From Leeuwenhoekiella marinoflava DSM 3653 (GTDB lineage Bacteria > Bacteroidota > Bacteroidia > Flavobacteriales > Flavobacteriaceae): DNA of 64,000 bases. The first letter of the stretch is position 1. Every line of letters begins with the position of its first letter. The stretch is from NCBI RefSeq assembly GCF_900129005.1, contig NZ_FQUN01000011.1, positions 66,767-130,766 on the forward strand, in the 5' to 3' direction. The notes below the pieces were generated by a model, which was given only the letters and a program-made list of their open reading frames with translations, had not been told where the DNA came from and did not search any database. Positions 31,813-40,047 of the stretch are shown here, piece by piece. Made by a program: the position numbers and the translations under genes.

Positions 31813-32754
31813 TTACATCTTAAAAATCGTATATACCGGAAAGTGATCACTCAAACCGCCCAGATATTTATCTCCGGCGTATGTACGTAGCGGATTACCT
31901 CTATATTTACCTTCTTGCTCTTTTAAATACTCCGGATTGTAAATCGCTGACTTTTCATATTCAATGGGATTGTCATAAGCCTTCATCCAGTTGGGCGAAA
32001 GGATGATCTGATCAAACAAATACCAGTCTCCTCGATGGGTTAGCGACCCCGCATAGCGCGTTAATAAAAACACCATAGGATTGTAAAAATCAATGGAAAC
32101 CAAATGATCGCGAACTGAAATACTTTGAGGATTGTCATTAAAATCTCCCATAATGATGATTCTTGCTTCCGGCTCTTTAGTCTGAATTTCTGCGATAATT
32201 TCCCGGTTACGTTCTGCTGCTGCAATACGCTTAGGCTCTGAAATCGTCACCCCTTCTCCACGAGAAGGCCAGTGGTTTATTAAAACATAAACCTGCTCCC
32301 CTTTAAACAACCCAGATACATAAAGAATATCACGGGTATAATCGCGCACGCCCTGATCTGTATGGAGATGTAACGAGTAGCTTCGTGTTTCTAAAACTTC
32401 AAAATGTTGTTTATCATAAATCAAAGCGGTGTCTATGCCGCGCTCATCAGGGGAGTTATGGTGTACAAAATCATAGTTCAGATCTTGCAAGGCTTCGGTT
32501 TGAAGTAAATCATTCAGCACCTTTTTGTTTTCCACTTCGGCCACACCTACCAGCACCGGACTCATACTGGTCTCTTCCTTTCCAATTTCAGCAATAACGA
32601 CTCCAAGACCCTTTACTTTTTCCGCATAGCGCGAAGCATCCCAGTTTAGAGCTCCTTGTGGTGTAAAATCATGATCCAGAATGTTAGGGTCATTAATGGT
32701 GTCAAAAAGGTTTTCGAGATTGTAAAAAGCAACGCAGATTTTATTTTGAGGCAT
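31813..32754 (-). CDS. Endonuclease/exonuclease/phosphatase family protein, cytoplasmic paralogue
   Basis: 313 residues. Same EEP core as the protein at 21628-22689: 'VAFYNLENLFDTINDP', 'GVAEVENKKVLNDL', 'SPDERGIDTALIYDK', 'INHWPSRGEGVTISEPKR', 'MGDFNDNP', 'GGLSDHFPVY'. It has no signal peptide (starts MPQNKICVAFYNLEN). It lies 23 bp downstream of the barrel gene on the same strand. It could be intracellular, or exported in a way not visible; two EEP proteins each beside a TonB-type outer-membrane gene is a repeated arrangement. Confidence 0.86.
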   Translation of the reverse strand: MPQNKICVAFYNLENLFDTINDPNILDHDFTPQGALNWDASRYAEKVKGLGVVIAEIGKEETSMSPVLVGVAEVENKKVLNDLLQTEALQDLNYDFVHHNSPDERGIDTALIYDKQHFEVLETRSYSLHLHTDQGVRDYTRDILYVSGLFKGEQVYVLINHWPSRGEGVTISEPKRIAAAERNREIIAEIQTKEPEARIIIMGDFNDNPQSISVRDHLVSIDFYNPMVFLLTRYAGSLTHRGDWYLFDQIILSPNWMKAYDNPIEYEKSAIYNPEYLKEQEGKYRGNPLRTYAGDKYLGGLSDHFPVYTIFKM

Positions 32755-32777
32755 TATTTAGTTTTAAAAACTCAATT

Positions 32778-35480
32778 CTAGAGTTTGTAAGAAACCTTAA
32801 AAATAAGGGTTCTGGGCTGAATAAACGTACGCTGATCTGTAATTAGAAACTGACTGAAGGAATTGCTCGCACGAAAACGAATGTCAAAAATATTCTGTGC
32901 CTCGATCTCAAAGCCCCAGGCGCTTCCCTCCTTTTGGTAAAACAGACTCGCTCCGGCCTCCTGAAAGCGATTGATCTGATTTTGAGTTTGATTCTCGTAA
33001 TACGTAAACTCATAACTCGCTTTTAAAATAAAGTCTTCTAAAAAATCATAATCCAGATAGGCAAAGGGTGTTATCCGCTGAAAATTACTATCAAAAGTAT
33101 CTGATCTGAAATCACTAAAACTATGTCGCAATCCGGCTTCTAAGTTAGGCCAATCGTCAAAAGAAGTTTCAGTTTTGAAATTGTAACTATAATTCACCGA
33201 ATTATAAGCAAGCGTCTCATTATTTACAATTCTTGAGTAATCTGAAAGGTTTAAATTTCCGCCTATTGTAAACCGGTAATCGCTAATTTTTTTAGAAAAT
33301 GACGTATTAGCACTATAGCTATTTTCAGGAAGATTTGTATAAATCAATGTGTTGATCTGATCTATTCCTTCAATCTGTGTGATGTTGCGAATAGAGCTTT
33401 CCTGGTGGCGATAACTCAACCCGGCGTTCATAAAAATACCGCGGTACAGACTGAATTTAGAATAGAACAGCGATGCGCTGTGTGAGAGTTGATTTTCAAG
33501 GTTTTCATTTCCACTAAACAAGCCGTTAAAGCTACTTAGGCGCAGACGATTTGCCAATTGCGAAGCATTGCCAAACTGTGATTGCCTGTTGTATTTCAAT
33601 CTTAATTTTTCTCCGCTATTCATTTTCCACTCTACCAGTAATTCTGGTAGTAAAACTGCTTTGCCAGCTCCTACTTCCCGAGTTTCAAATTGATCTACCG
33701 TCCAGAAATAATAGTGATAAAACAATCCCGGCTTAACTATAAAGTTATCAGCTTTTGCCTTGTACTGAAACCCAAAATAGCTATCACTCAACTTAAAAAG
33801 CAAGTCGTTATTAAAGCCACTGTCTGTAAAATCGACCAAGTTCCCACCATTTAATTGTTGGGTATCTCGCGTATTGTATGTTTGATGCGTGACGTTTATA
33901 CCTGCTTCAGGATAAATGTGGTGAAAGCGGTGTAACACCCAGTAGTGCTTTGCATTGATATTGAAATCATACTTTATAGACCGCGTAGTTTGGAGCAAAT
34001 TATAGGTATCATCTTCTGTATTAAACGGAATGATACCAGAAAAAACAGGACGGTTAAAAAGCCAGTCGCGGTCATTCTCATTCCGGCTGTATTGAAAGCC
34101 GGCCTCTACTGTGCTGGTATGTTTGTAGGAGAATTGACGGTTAAAACTCAACTCCGTTTTAAAATCTAAAGACTGCGGTTGAGTTTGGGTATCTACAAAG
34201 GTATTTTGATCAGGGGTTTGAGACAGCACGCGATTCAGTCCGTCTCCTTTGCTAGTTTTTAAGTAGCTTGCTGCATAAAGATCGGTACCGCTGTCTGGAA
34301 TATACCGTAAGCGTATCTTATTGAGCGTAAACAAAAGATTGTTATTGATTGTAGTCGTTCGGTTTTCTTCCTGAAGATTTCCGGTTAAGTAAGTAAAATC
34401 ACTCTCGTTGCGGGCTTCGAGTTTTCCGTTAGAGACAATAGAGTAGGCATCAAGATCTGTCGCTTTACTGAGTTCTTGCGAAATGCTGAAAGCTCCAAAT
34501 TTATTTTTATTGTAGACAAAATCATCGTTGTTTAAAAACTGTGCAAAATCATCATTGCGCAGGTTAAAATAGGCCGAAGGATCTTTGCTCAACAAACTGA
34601 AACCGCCTTCAAAATTGATGTAATCACTCAGGGAAAATGACTTTTGACCGATGTTATTAAAATCACCAATGGCATTCACCGCCGTTTTTGAAGAGTAATA
34701 AAACAAATTGGGGTGTATCAAGTACCGATCTTCAAGTCCACCACCAACTTCGATATCTCCAAAGGCAAACTTCTTTTTACCTTCTTTAAGCTTGATATTT
34801 AGCACCATCTTATCGCTATCGCTCAAACCTTTTAAAAAGGCAACTTCGTTATAATTATCAATAGCCTCAACCTCGTCAACTGCATCTGCGGGAATGTTAT
34901 TTACGCCCAATTTCTCGTCACCGGTAAAAAAATCTTTACCTTCTACCATAAGCTTGGTCACCTCTTTACCATTTACCGTTGCATTACCATCACGATCAAT
35001 CACAACCCCAGGTAACTTTTTGAGCACGTCACGCAGTTTACGCTCTTCTCCTGTTACAAAGTTATCGGTACGGTACGTTATGGTATCTTCACGCACTTTT
35101 ACCGCCAGACGCTGTTTGATTACGATTTCTCCAAGCTGATCGCTTAAGGGTTTCATCACAAAATCACGGGAGACATCCTGAGATAGGTTTATAGTATCTG
35201 TGATCTTTGTAAACCCCATATAGCTCACTTCTACCCGATAGGGAATCCCTTTTTCTAAACGCAGCTTGTATAGCCCCTGCGGACTCGATATCGCAAAACT
35301 GGTTTGCGCTCCATCTGTCTGTGGAAATGCTAAAATATTGGCGTTAGGCAGCGGCTGATTTAAAGTGTCTTTTACAGCGCCTGAAAGCTGGGTGTTTTGG
35401 GCATGGCAGAAGGATAAACCTACTAATGCTAGTAAGATCGTTTTATACCATTTTCTAACTATACCTCTTTGTACTTTCAA
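32778..35480 (-). CDS. TonB-dependent receptor-like outer-membrane beta-barrel protein
   Basis: 900 residues. Signal peptide (about 13-27, LLALVGLSFCHAQ), carboxypeptidase-regulatory domain (about 30-112: 'LSGAVKDTLNQPLPNANILAF...GLYKLRLEKG..YRVEVSYMGF'), then a plug-like section ('EERKLRDVLKKLPGVVIDRDGNATVNGKEVTKLMVEGKDFF') and a long OMP_b-brl_3-type barrel. This build is that of the barrel proteins that occur with GLPGLI genes. The GLPGLI gene 29 bp upstream supports that pairing. Confidence 0.85.
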   Translation of the reverse strand: MKVQRGIVRKWYKTILLALVGLSFCHAQNTQLSGAVKDTLNQPLPNANILAFPQTDGAQTSFAISSPQGLYKLRLEKGIPYRVEVSYMGFTKITDTINLSQDVSRDFVMKPLSDQLGEIVIKQRLAVKVREDTITYRTDNFVTGEERKLRDVLKKLPGVVIDRDGNATVNGKEVTKLMVEGKDFFTGDEKLGVNNIPADAVDEVEAIDNYNEVAFLKGLSDSDKMVLNIKLKEGKKKFAFGDIEVGGGLEDRYLIHPNLFYYSSKTAVNAIGDFNNIGQKSFSLSDYINFEGGFSLLSKDPSAYFNLRNDDFAQFLNNDDFVYNKNKFGAFSISQELSKATDLDAYSIVSNGKLEARNESDFTYLTGNLQEENRTTTINNNLLFTLNKIRLRYIPDSGTDLYAASYLKTSKGDGLNRVLSQTPDQNTFVDTQTQPQSLDFKTELSFNRQFSYKHTSTVEAGFQYSRNENDRDWLFNRPVFSGIIPFNTEDDTYNLLQTTRSIKYDFNINAKHYWVLHRFHHIYPEAGINVTHQTYNTRDTQQLNGGNLVDFTDSGFNNDLLFKLSDSYFGFQYKAKADNFIVKPGLFYHYYFWTVDQFETREVGAGKAVLLPELLVEWKMNSGEKLRLKYNRQSQFGNASQLANRLRLSSFNGLFSGNENLENQLSHSASLFYSKFSLYRGIFMNAGLSYRHQESSIRNITQIEGIDQINTLIYTNLPENSYSANTSFSKKISDYRFTIGGNLNLSDYSRIVNNETLAYNSVNYSYNFKTETSFDDWPNLEAGLRHSFSDFRSDTFDSNFQRITPFAYLDYDFLEDFILKASYEFTYYENQTQNQINRFQEAGASLFYQKEGSAWGFEIEAQNIFDIRFRASNSFSQFLITDQRTFIQPRTLIFKVSYKL

Positions 35481-35509
35481 TAAGATTAAATTGTGATTAT
35501 TTGATCCAT

Positions 35510-36253
35510 TTAATTTTTAAAGAATTCTTTTGTTTTGTTGGTCAATTTTTTAATCTCGTCATTATATTCCTCTTGTGATATCATTCCTTTTTCGTCAGGT
35601 TTAGTAAAATCTAATGTAGTCACTTCTTGTATATTTTTTAATCGTAAAATATAGCCAATATTAGATTTCACCTGTACTTCCACTATCAATCCCGGCAAGC
35701 CTTCAAAGTCGGCAGGCCCTGTATTATATGGTAATTCAGGAACGTACCAAGCCTCAATGGGAAACTCAAAAGACCCTTTGGAGTTTATAACTGTTTTAGA
35801 TGAAGTAGCTTTGAATGCCTCAAGATTATTAATGATCTTTTTTTCGGCACTTAATTTCCAATCGTACCGTCCTAGCGTATCCTTTACAGTGAAATCCTCG
35901 TTGAAGGCTGAAAACTTTTCGATCAAATAACCCTTATTAGTATCCATATACACATCATGATTAAGATTATATAGACTGGTTGCCAAGACGCTCATAGAAG
36001 CTGCTTGCGCATCATTGGGCATATCCTCTTCTACATCATATACTGAATGATACCCCTCAATTCGTAGCTTTGGTTTTTTCTCCGGCAGCGTTTTTGCTGC
36101 ACGGGTTACCATATTCCAAAAACCAATTTCTTTTTGTAGTTTTTGATCCTTATTTTCAATGGCAATCACTTCATAATCTACTATGAGTGCTTTTTGCGAA
36201 AACGTGTTAGAACACAGTAGCAATGAAAACAAGAGTATTATACTAAATTTCAT
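35510..36253 (-). CDS. GLPGLI family protein, copy 1
   Basis: 247 residues with a signal peptide (MKFSIILLFSLLLCSNTFSQ). The family motif is exact: 'EAWYVPELPYNTGPADFEGLPGLIVEVQ'. GLPGLI proteins are periplasmic or surface proteins of unknown function found in multicopy in Bacteroidota. This copy is separated from the 58-residue peptide gene upstream by a strong terminator (36273-36300) and followed by the receptor-like barrel gene, its likely partner. Confidence 0.9.
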   Translation of the reverse strand: MKFSIILLFSLLLCSNTFSQKALIVDYEVIAIENKDQKLQKEIGFWNMVTRAAKTLPEKKPKLRIEGYHSVYDVEEDMPNDAQAASMSVLATSLYNLNHDVYMDTNKGYLIEKFSAFNEDFTVKDTLGRYDWKLSAEKKIINNLEAFKATSSKTVINSKGSFEFPIEAWYVPELPYNTGPADFEGLPGLIVEVQVKSNIGYILRLKNIQEVTTLDFTKPDEKGMISQEEYNDEIKKLTNKTKEFFKN

Positions 36254-36272
36254 ATTTTAAAAAATTTAAAAA

Positions 36273-36300
36273 AAAGGATATATTCACAAATATATCCTTT
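36273..36300 (-). terminator. Terminator after the 58-residue peptide gene
   Basis: AAAGGATATATT (36273-36284) pairs with AATATATCCTTT (36289-36300); on the minus strand the stem is followed by a run of T. It lies between the peptide stop (36343) and the GLPGLI copy 1 start (36253), so read-through would be needed to link them. Confidence 0.65.
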
Positions 36301-36342
36301 AAGATTACTGTAAAATCACATTAAGTGAATTCCTAAGTTTTC

Positions 36343-36519
36343 CTATTGATCCTCCTCACAAGCATCAATTACAGCAAGAGCTATTGCAGCCGCCTGCTCT
36401 TCTGACGTGCCATTTGCTATGGCTGCATCATAAGCTGCATCTCCTTGAGTTTGACAACTTGCAAAAGCAATAACATTAACAGTTAGAAAGACAAAAAACG
36501 TTAAATAAACTTTTTTCAT
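36343..36519 (-). CDS. 58-residue exported peptide
   Basis: ATG at 36519, TAG at 36343-36345. The product starts MKKVYLTFFVFLTVNVIAFA (signal peptide; a cysteine follows shortly) and has an acidic, alanine-rich mature part 'CQTQGDAAYDAAIANGTSEEQ' and then ending 'VIDACEEDQ' with one more Cys. A terminator follows. Its position matches that of the 69-residue peptide gene at 39099-39308: both lie just 3' of a response-regulator C-terminus and 5' of a GLPGLI gene. No family recognised; could be a secreted peptide signal or accessory peptide. Confidence 0.6.
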   Translation of the reverse strand: MKKVYLTFFVFLTVNVIAFASCQTQGDAAYDAAIANGTSEEQAAAIALAVIDACEEDQ

Positions 36520-36544
36520 AATAAACGAAATTTTTAATAGTTAA

Positions 36545-36788
36545 AAAAATAATTTGGTTTCGAAACATTATAAAGTTAACTATCCAAATATGTTTAAGGC
36601 ATTCAAAATCCCTACTTGTAGTATGGCTTTTGCTTTTTAAAAAACCCGCGATTCTTAGCATTCAAAATAAGCTCATGATCAGATTGACCTTCAACTTCTA
36701 AAAGCGGTTTAAGGTTACGGTTTCTTTTCTTTACACCGGCTTTAGATAAAAGTAGAATAGCTGGCAGCTCTACCATTTTAGTTCCTAC
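36545..36788 (-). repeat. Duplicated ~240-bp segment, copy 1 (response-regulator tail)
   Basis: This segment closely matches 39287-39531. On the minus strand it encodes the last ~45 residues of the response regulator ('GTKMVELPAILLLSKAGV' and 'ELILNAKNRGF'), the dyad TACTTGTAGTA and the leader of the small peptide gene. Here it is joined at about 36788 to the 3' end of a GLPGLI gene instead of to a receiver domain, so the regulator part is a non-functional fragment (reading frame to 36612). Confidence 0.75.
36613..36623 (-). promoter_or_regulatory. Dyad TACTNNNAGTA, copy 1
   Basis: TACTTGTAGTA (plus strand), flanked by CC on the left and TGG on the right. It lies upstream of the 58-residue peptide gene. 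The same dyad stands upstream of the 69-residue peptide gene (39353-39363) and, with one base changed in the centre, upstream of the LytTR regulator (43299-43309). Confidence 0.4.
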
Positions 36789-37492
36789 CTCTGCGAAACA
36801 ATGCATTCCACTCAGATAATGAGATTAACTCTTCGTCAGTGTCAATAAAATCTATTTCACGCTCATCATCAAATAAACGTATCTCTGAAGCCCTAAAAAT
36901 AAATACTTCAGTTTTTAGCTCTAAGATTAATCCTCCTGCCCCAGAATAGTTTGCCGGGCCGTAATTAAAAGGAAGAGATGTTGCTACCCAAGCTTCAATA
37001 GGAATTGATTTTTCATTTTCCAATTTCTTTATTGCTAAGGCTTTATAACAAGTATATTGCCCTATTTGCTTTGTTTCGTCAAGAATTTTCCATTCAAAAG
37101 CTGGATATTCTTCTTTGACAAGATATTCTGTATTTTCAAAGTGAACCTGTCGTATTACACTTTTTGACGGTACTCTGTATAAAATATACCATTTGCATCA
37201 GCTGACATAGCCACATCATTAGAGGTGTTACGATCGTCAATTGACATTGTCTGTAAAACCTTAAACATAGAATTAATATGATTAAACTCTAACATAAATT
37301 GGGTAGAGGAATAGGCCTGTTTTAACTTTATCAATTCATTTTTCATATAATCTCTCATAGAAATATTGACTGACTTCAATTCAAAGGCACTTTCCGGCAT
37401 TAGTATTTTATATTCTACCCTGCCACTTTTGACCTGCGCGATACATCCATAGGAAACAGCAAAAATTAGTATTAAAAAAAAACCTTGCTTAT
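36778..37492 (-). pseudogene. GLPGLI family gene, copy 2, frameshifted
   Basis: Reading the minus strand from 37492 gives ISKVFFLILIFAVSYGCIAQ (a signal peptide whose first codon is ATA, so the start seems lost), then 'VKSGRVEYKILMPESAFELKSVNISM...IFYTEYRQK'. In the run of five T at 37161-37165 the frame shifts; one more base would restore it, giving 'VIRQVHFENTEYLV...EWKILDETKQIGQYTCYKALAI' and 'PIEAWVATSLPFNYGPANYSGAGGLILELK'. The family motif reads GAGGLI. The 3' end runs into the response-regulator fragment. A homopolymer shift could be a sequencing error, but the missing start and joined end argue for real decay. Confidence 0.75.
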
Positions 37493-37511
37493 ATTAGGCT
37501 ATTTGCTCAAT

Positions 37512-38228
37512 CTAATTCTTCAAGTAGCTTTTATACTTCGCGTTAGCCTCTTCCTGCGTAATTATTTTATATTTAGGTATATTAATCTCAACTGCTTCAT
37601 CTCCATTTATTGTGATATCTGTAGCCTTAAAAACTAAATCCTCTCCTACTTGAACTTCTAGAATAAGTCCGGGAAGACCGCTGTATAAATACGGGCCGTA
37701 TTGCACAGGGATCTCTGGTGTGTACCAAGCGATAAAATCCCGCTTTACAATTCCCTTACTACCTTCAACCATTTTGTAACCTTGAGCTTGATACGCAGTG
37801 TAGATGCCTATATTTTTGGTTTCATCAAGCAAAGTCCATTGCGGTAATGTTTCTTCAACAAGTACATTTCCTAAACTACCACCACTTTTTAAAATCTGAT
37901 GAGGGCTTTGTGAAGTATAAACTTCATATTTAACACCCGAAACGATTTCTAATATTTTAACTCCTTCATCAGGTTTATCTAAATCTAATACGGCTCGTGA
38001 AAGTGAATACTTTTTATCAAAATATAGAATAAGTTCAACTGGTTTAGTGTTTTTATATGTATCTCGCATCATCATCTTAACCATTGGACTAAGGTCCTTT
38101 TTATCAATTTCCTTAATGTTCTTTTCAATATCAATAGAAACTTGATAATAAATTTCTCCTGTGTTGATTTGAGCAAAACTCAAAAGTGGAAGCATCAGTA
38201 TAAAGTAAATGGAAAACTTATTTTTCAT
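37512..38228 (-). CDS. GLPGLI family protein, copy 3
   Basis: 238 residues. Signal peptide MKNKFSIYFILMLPLLSFAQ. Motif region 'IAWYTPEIPVQYGPYLYSGLPGLILEVQVGEDLVFKATDI' is intact. It follows copy 4 after 78 bp on the same strand and precedes the broken copy 2 by ~20 bp, so copies 4-3-2 form a tandem series that probably arose by duplication. Confidence 0.9.
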   Translation of the reverse strand: MKNKFSIYFILMLPLLSFAQINTGEIYYQVSIDIEKNIKEIDKKDLSPMVKMMMRDTYKNTKPVELILYFDKKYSLSRAVLDLDKPDEGVKILEIVSGVKYEVYTSQSPHQILKSGGSLGNVLVEETLPQWTLLDETKNIGIYTAYQAQGYKMVEGSKGIVKRDFIAWYTPEIPVQYGPYLYSGLPGLILEVQVGEDLVFKATDITINGDEAVEINIPKYKIITQEEANAKYKSYLKN

Positions 38229-38305
38229 AGAACCATTCTTTAAAACTAAATATTTAGTTCAATTTAGTCAATAATATTTATATCTAATCATTACAACTTC
38301 AAAAT

Positions 38306-39025
38306 TTAGCCTCTCGACTTTATAAGCTTAAGCATATCAATTGTGACCTGATCATATTCTTCTTTAGTGAGCGTTTTTCCCTTTTCAGGGACTTCTATTT
38401 CTTTACAGTTATCTTCTAATACAATCTCTTTAGCATAAAAAGTATACAAATCATTCACAGAGCCTTCTAAAACCAGTCCAGGAAGTTCATCTAATCCCTG
38501 TGGTCCGGCATGAAAATTGAGTTCAGGAGTAAACCAGGCAACTATGCGTTGTTGTTTTGTACTTAAATCATTTACAATTTTACTTTGATATGCTATTGCT
38601 TTAAAACACGTATAACCTAAAATAATTTTCTGCTCATCAGTTATCTTCCACTCACTAAACCTATTTTTCTCTAATGTTATATTTAAACATTCTCCGTAGG
38701 AACAATTTTGCCTGAAATGGATGGTATCTCTTCTATAAAAAACATCTGTACCACCTGCCAGTGATGCTGCACTTCTGGATTCTCCATTTAGATCTAAGCC
38801 TTCAACATATTTAAAAAAATAGGTGTCTTTACAAGCGGTAAGTTTAAAATCAAGATCATTTAAAATAGCCTCTTTACCCTGTAAAACAGTACGGATTTGT
38901 GAATTTGTTATCTTTTTATAATCGATAGGCACAAGACGCTTTGCTCTATATGTTACTTTAACATATGGCTTGGTTTGAGCAATTACAGAACTCGAAATAA
39001 AAAGAATTAATATAAATAGTCTCAT
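38306..39025 (-). CDS. GLPGLI family protein, copy 4
   Basis: 239 residues. Signal peptide MRLFILILFISSSVIAQ. The motif reads 'VAWFTPELNFHAGPQGLDELPGLVLEGSV', with GLPGLI altered to ELPGLV. It has more cysteines than the other copies (FRQNCSYGECLNIT, CFKAIAY). Its ATG lies two bases after a 20-bp perfect hairpin (39028-39072), so translation or read-through is probably controlled there. Confidence 0.88.
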   Translation of the reverse strand: MRLFILILFISSSVIAQTKPYVKVTYRAKRLVPIDYKKITNSQIRTVLQGKEAILNDLDFKLTACKDTYFFKYVEGLDLNGESRSAASLAGGTDVFYRRDTIHFRQNCSYGECLNITLEKNRFSEWKITDEQKIILGYTCFKAIAYQSKIVNDLSTKQQRIVAWFTPELNFHAGPQGLDELPGLVLEGSVNDLYTFYAKEIVLEDNCKEIEVPEKGKTLTKEEYDQVTIDMLKLIKSRG

Positions 39026-39027
39026 AG

Positions 39028-39072
39028 ATTAAATTTAACAGATCCTGATTAGCAGGATCTGTTAAATTTAAT
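39028..39072 (-). terminator. 20-bp perfect hairpin between peptide gene and GLPGLI copy 4
   Basis: Two 20-base arms (39028-39047 and 39053-39072) are exact reverse complements around a 5-base loop. The core is CAGATCCTG/CAGGATCTG with A/T flanks. On the minus strand it begins 27 bases after the 69-residue peptide stop and ends two bases before the GLPGLI ATG (39025). It could be a terminator (T-rich arm), an attenuator, or a structure that hides the GLPGLI start. Confidence 0.6.
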
Positions 39073-39098
39073 TACTCCATTTTAGAAAATAACTTTAA

Positions 39099-39308
39099 TT
39101 ATTGAGGTGGCTCCCAGTCAGTGTTCTCACAATCGTGATATGCCTCAGCATATTCTCTCGTATACTCATCGCCAGTTAGACCACTGTCCCTCGCAATGCC
39201 TTCTGCCAATGCATGACAAAATCTTGACGCAACATCTTCTTCCTCCATTCCATTAGAAAAGAATGAAGAAAATAATAAAATTGTAAAAAATAATTTGTTT
39301 CGAAACAT
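39099..39308 (-). CDS. 69-residue exported peptide
   Basis: From the ATG at 39308 the product is MFRNKLFFTILLFSSFFSNG (signal peptide) followed by an acidic mature part with two cysteines ('ASRFCHALAEGIARDSGL', 'EAYHDCENTDWEPPQ'). A longer open frame to 39401 overlaps the response-regulator gene and its extra residues look like leader sequence, so the shorter form is preferred. Located between the regulator and GLPGLI copy 4, it may be the peptide input of this signalling island. No family recognised. Confidence 0.6.
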   Translation of the reverse strand: MFRNKLFFTILLFSSFFSNGMEEEDVASRFCHALAEGIARDSGLTGDEYTREYAEAYHDCENTDWEPPQ

Positions 39309-39531
39309 TATAAAAGTAACCATCCAAATATGTTTAATACAATTAAATTCCTTACTTGTAGTATGGCTTTTGTTTTTACAAAAAACCACGATTCTTAGCA
39401 TTTAAAATAAGCTCACGATCAGACTGATCTTCAACTTCTAAAAGCGCTTTAAGATTACGCTTTCTTTTCTCTACACCGGCTTTAGATAAAAGTAAAATGG
39501 CTGGCAGCTCTACCATTTTAGTTCCTATTGA
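39287..39531 (-). repeat. Duplicated ~240-bp segment, copy 2 (in intact regulator)
   Basis: Counterpart of 36545-36788. Here the segment is the natural 3' end of the response-regulator gene plus the leader of the 69-residue peptide gene. Identity drops sharply at about 39531 (towards the receiver domain) and about 39287 (inside the peptide's signal sequence). Confidence 0.75.
39353..39363 (-). promoter_or_regulatory. Dyad TACTNNNAGTA, copy 2
   Basis: TACTTGTAGTA just past the response-regulator stop codon and 45 bases upstream of the small peptide ATG. Since this copy and copy 1 lie within a duplication, they count as one independent occurrence. Confidence 0.4.
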
Positions 39532-40047
39532 AAGTTCATATAATAGTTTTCGATCTATTTCATCTATATGTACATCTTTAGATATCTCCTTTCTCAATAA
39601 ATTCAAAACGGTTGAAGTATAATATGGGGGGGTTGTAATAATTGATTGTATCGCGCTTATTAATTCTTCTGGTGTTAGATCATTTTTTATAAGCACCGCC
39701 TCAGGATCAATATTCTTAATTAAAGTCCTCAAGCGGTAATTATCATTTAATGATGTAATTACACCGATTTTAGCTTTAGGGTATTTTTTTCTTAAAACAA
39801 GTCCTAAATCTTCACCAGATAATATCTTTTGGTTCAAACCTATTGGTAATTGTATATCCAAAAAAATTAAATCACACGTATTCATATAAGAATGGTCATC
39901 TATGACAGCTATTGCATCATCAAGATTATGAGCGATTTCTATATTAAAATTTATTGATTGCTTCTTAGAAACAATTTCAAATCCCTGCTTATAAGACTCT
40001 ACAATTAGAGGGTGATCTTCAATAATTAATACATTGACGGAAGTCAT
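39376..40047 (-). CDS. Response regulator with non-LuxR C-terminal domain
   Basis: 223 residues. Receiver: 'IIEDHPLIVES' (acidic pair), 'LIFLDIQLPIG' (phospho-Asp), 'GVITSL' (Thr/Ser), 'VLIKND' (Lys), all present. The ~70-residue C-terminus ('IDEIDRKLLYELSIGTKMVELPAILLLSKAGVEKRKRNLKALLEV...LILNAKNRGFL') is helix-turn-helix-like but lacks the LuxR signature; I have seen this type with TPR-containing HisKA_3 kinases in flavobacteria. It overlaps the kinase gene by four bases. The last ~45 residues are duplicated at 36612-36788. Confidence 0.85.
   Translation of the reverse strand: MTSVNVLIIEDHPLIVESYKQGFEIVSKKQSINFNIEIAHNLDDAIAVIDDHSYMNTCDLIFLDIQLPIGLNQKILSGEDLGLVLRKKYPKAKIGVITSLNDNYRLRTLIKNIDPEAVLIKNDLTPEELISAIQSIITTPPYYTSTVLNLLRKEISKDVHIDEIDRKLLYELSIGTKMVELPAILLLSKAGVEKRKRNLKALLEVEDQSDRELILNAKNRGFL

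Noticed and set aside
36612-36806. 64-residue frame resembling the response-regulator tail as an independent gene
   Set aside because: It lacks a receiver and its first codons come from the end of a GLPGLI gene; treated as a duplication fragment.
39309-39401. N-terminal extension of the 69-residue peptide gene
   Set aside because: The extra 31 residues overlap the regulator gene and precede a proper signal peptide; the same leader in the duplicated copy is not followed by a matching protein.
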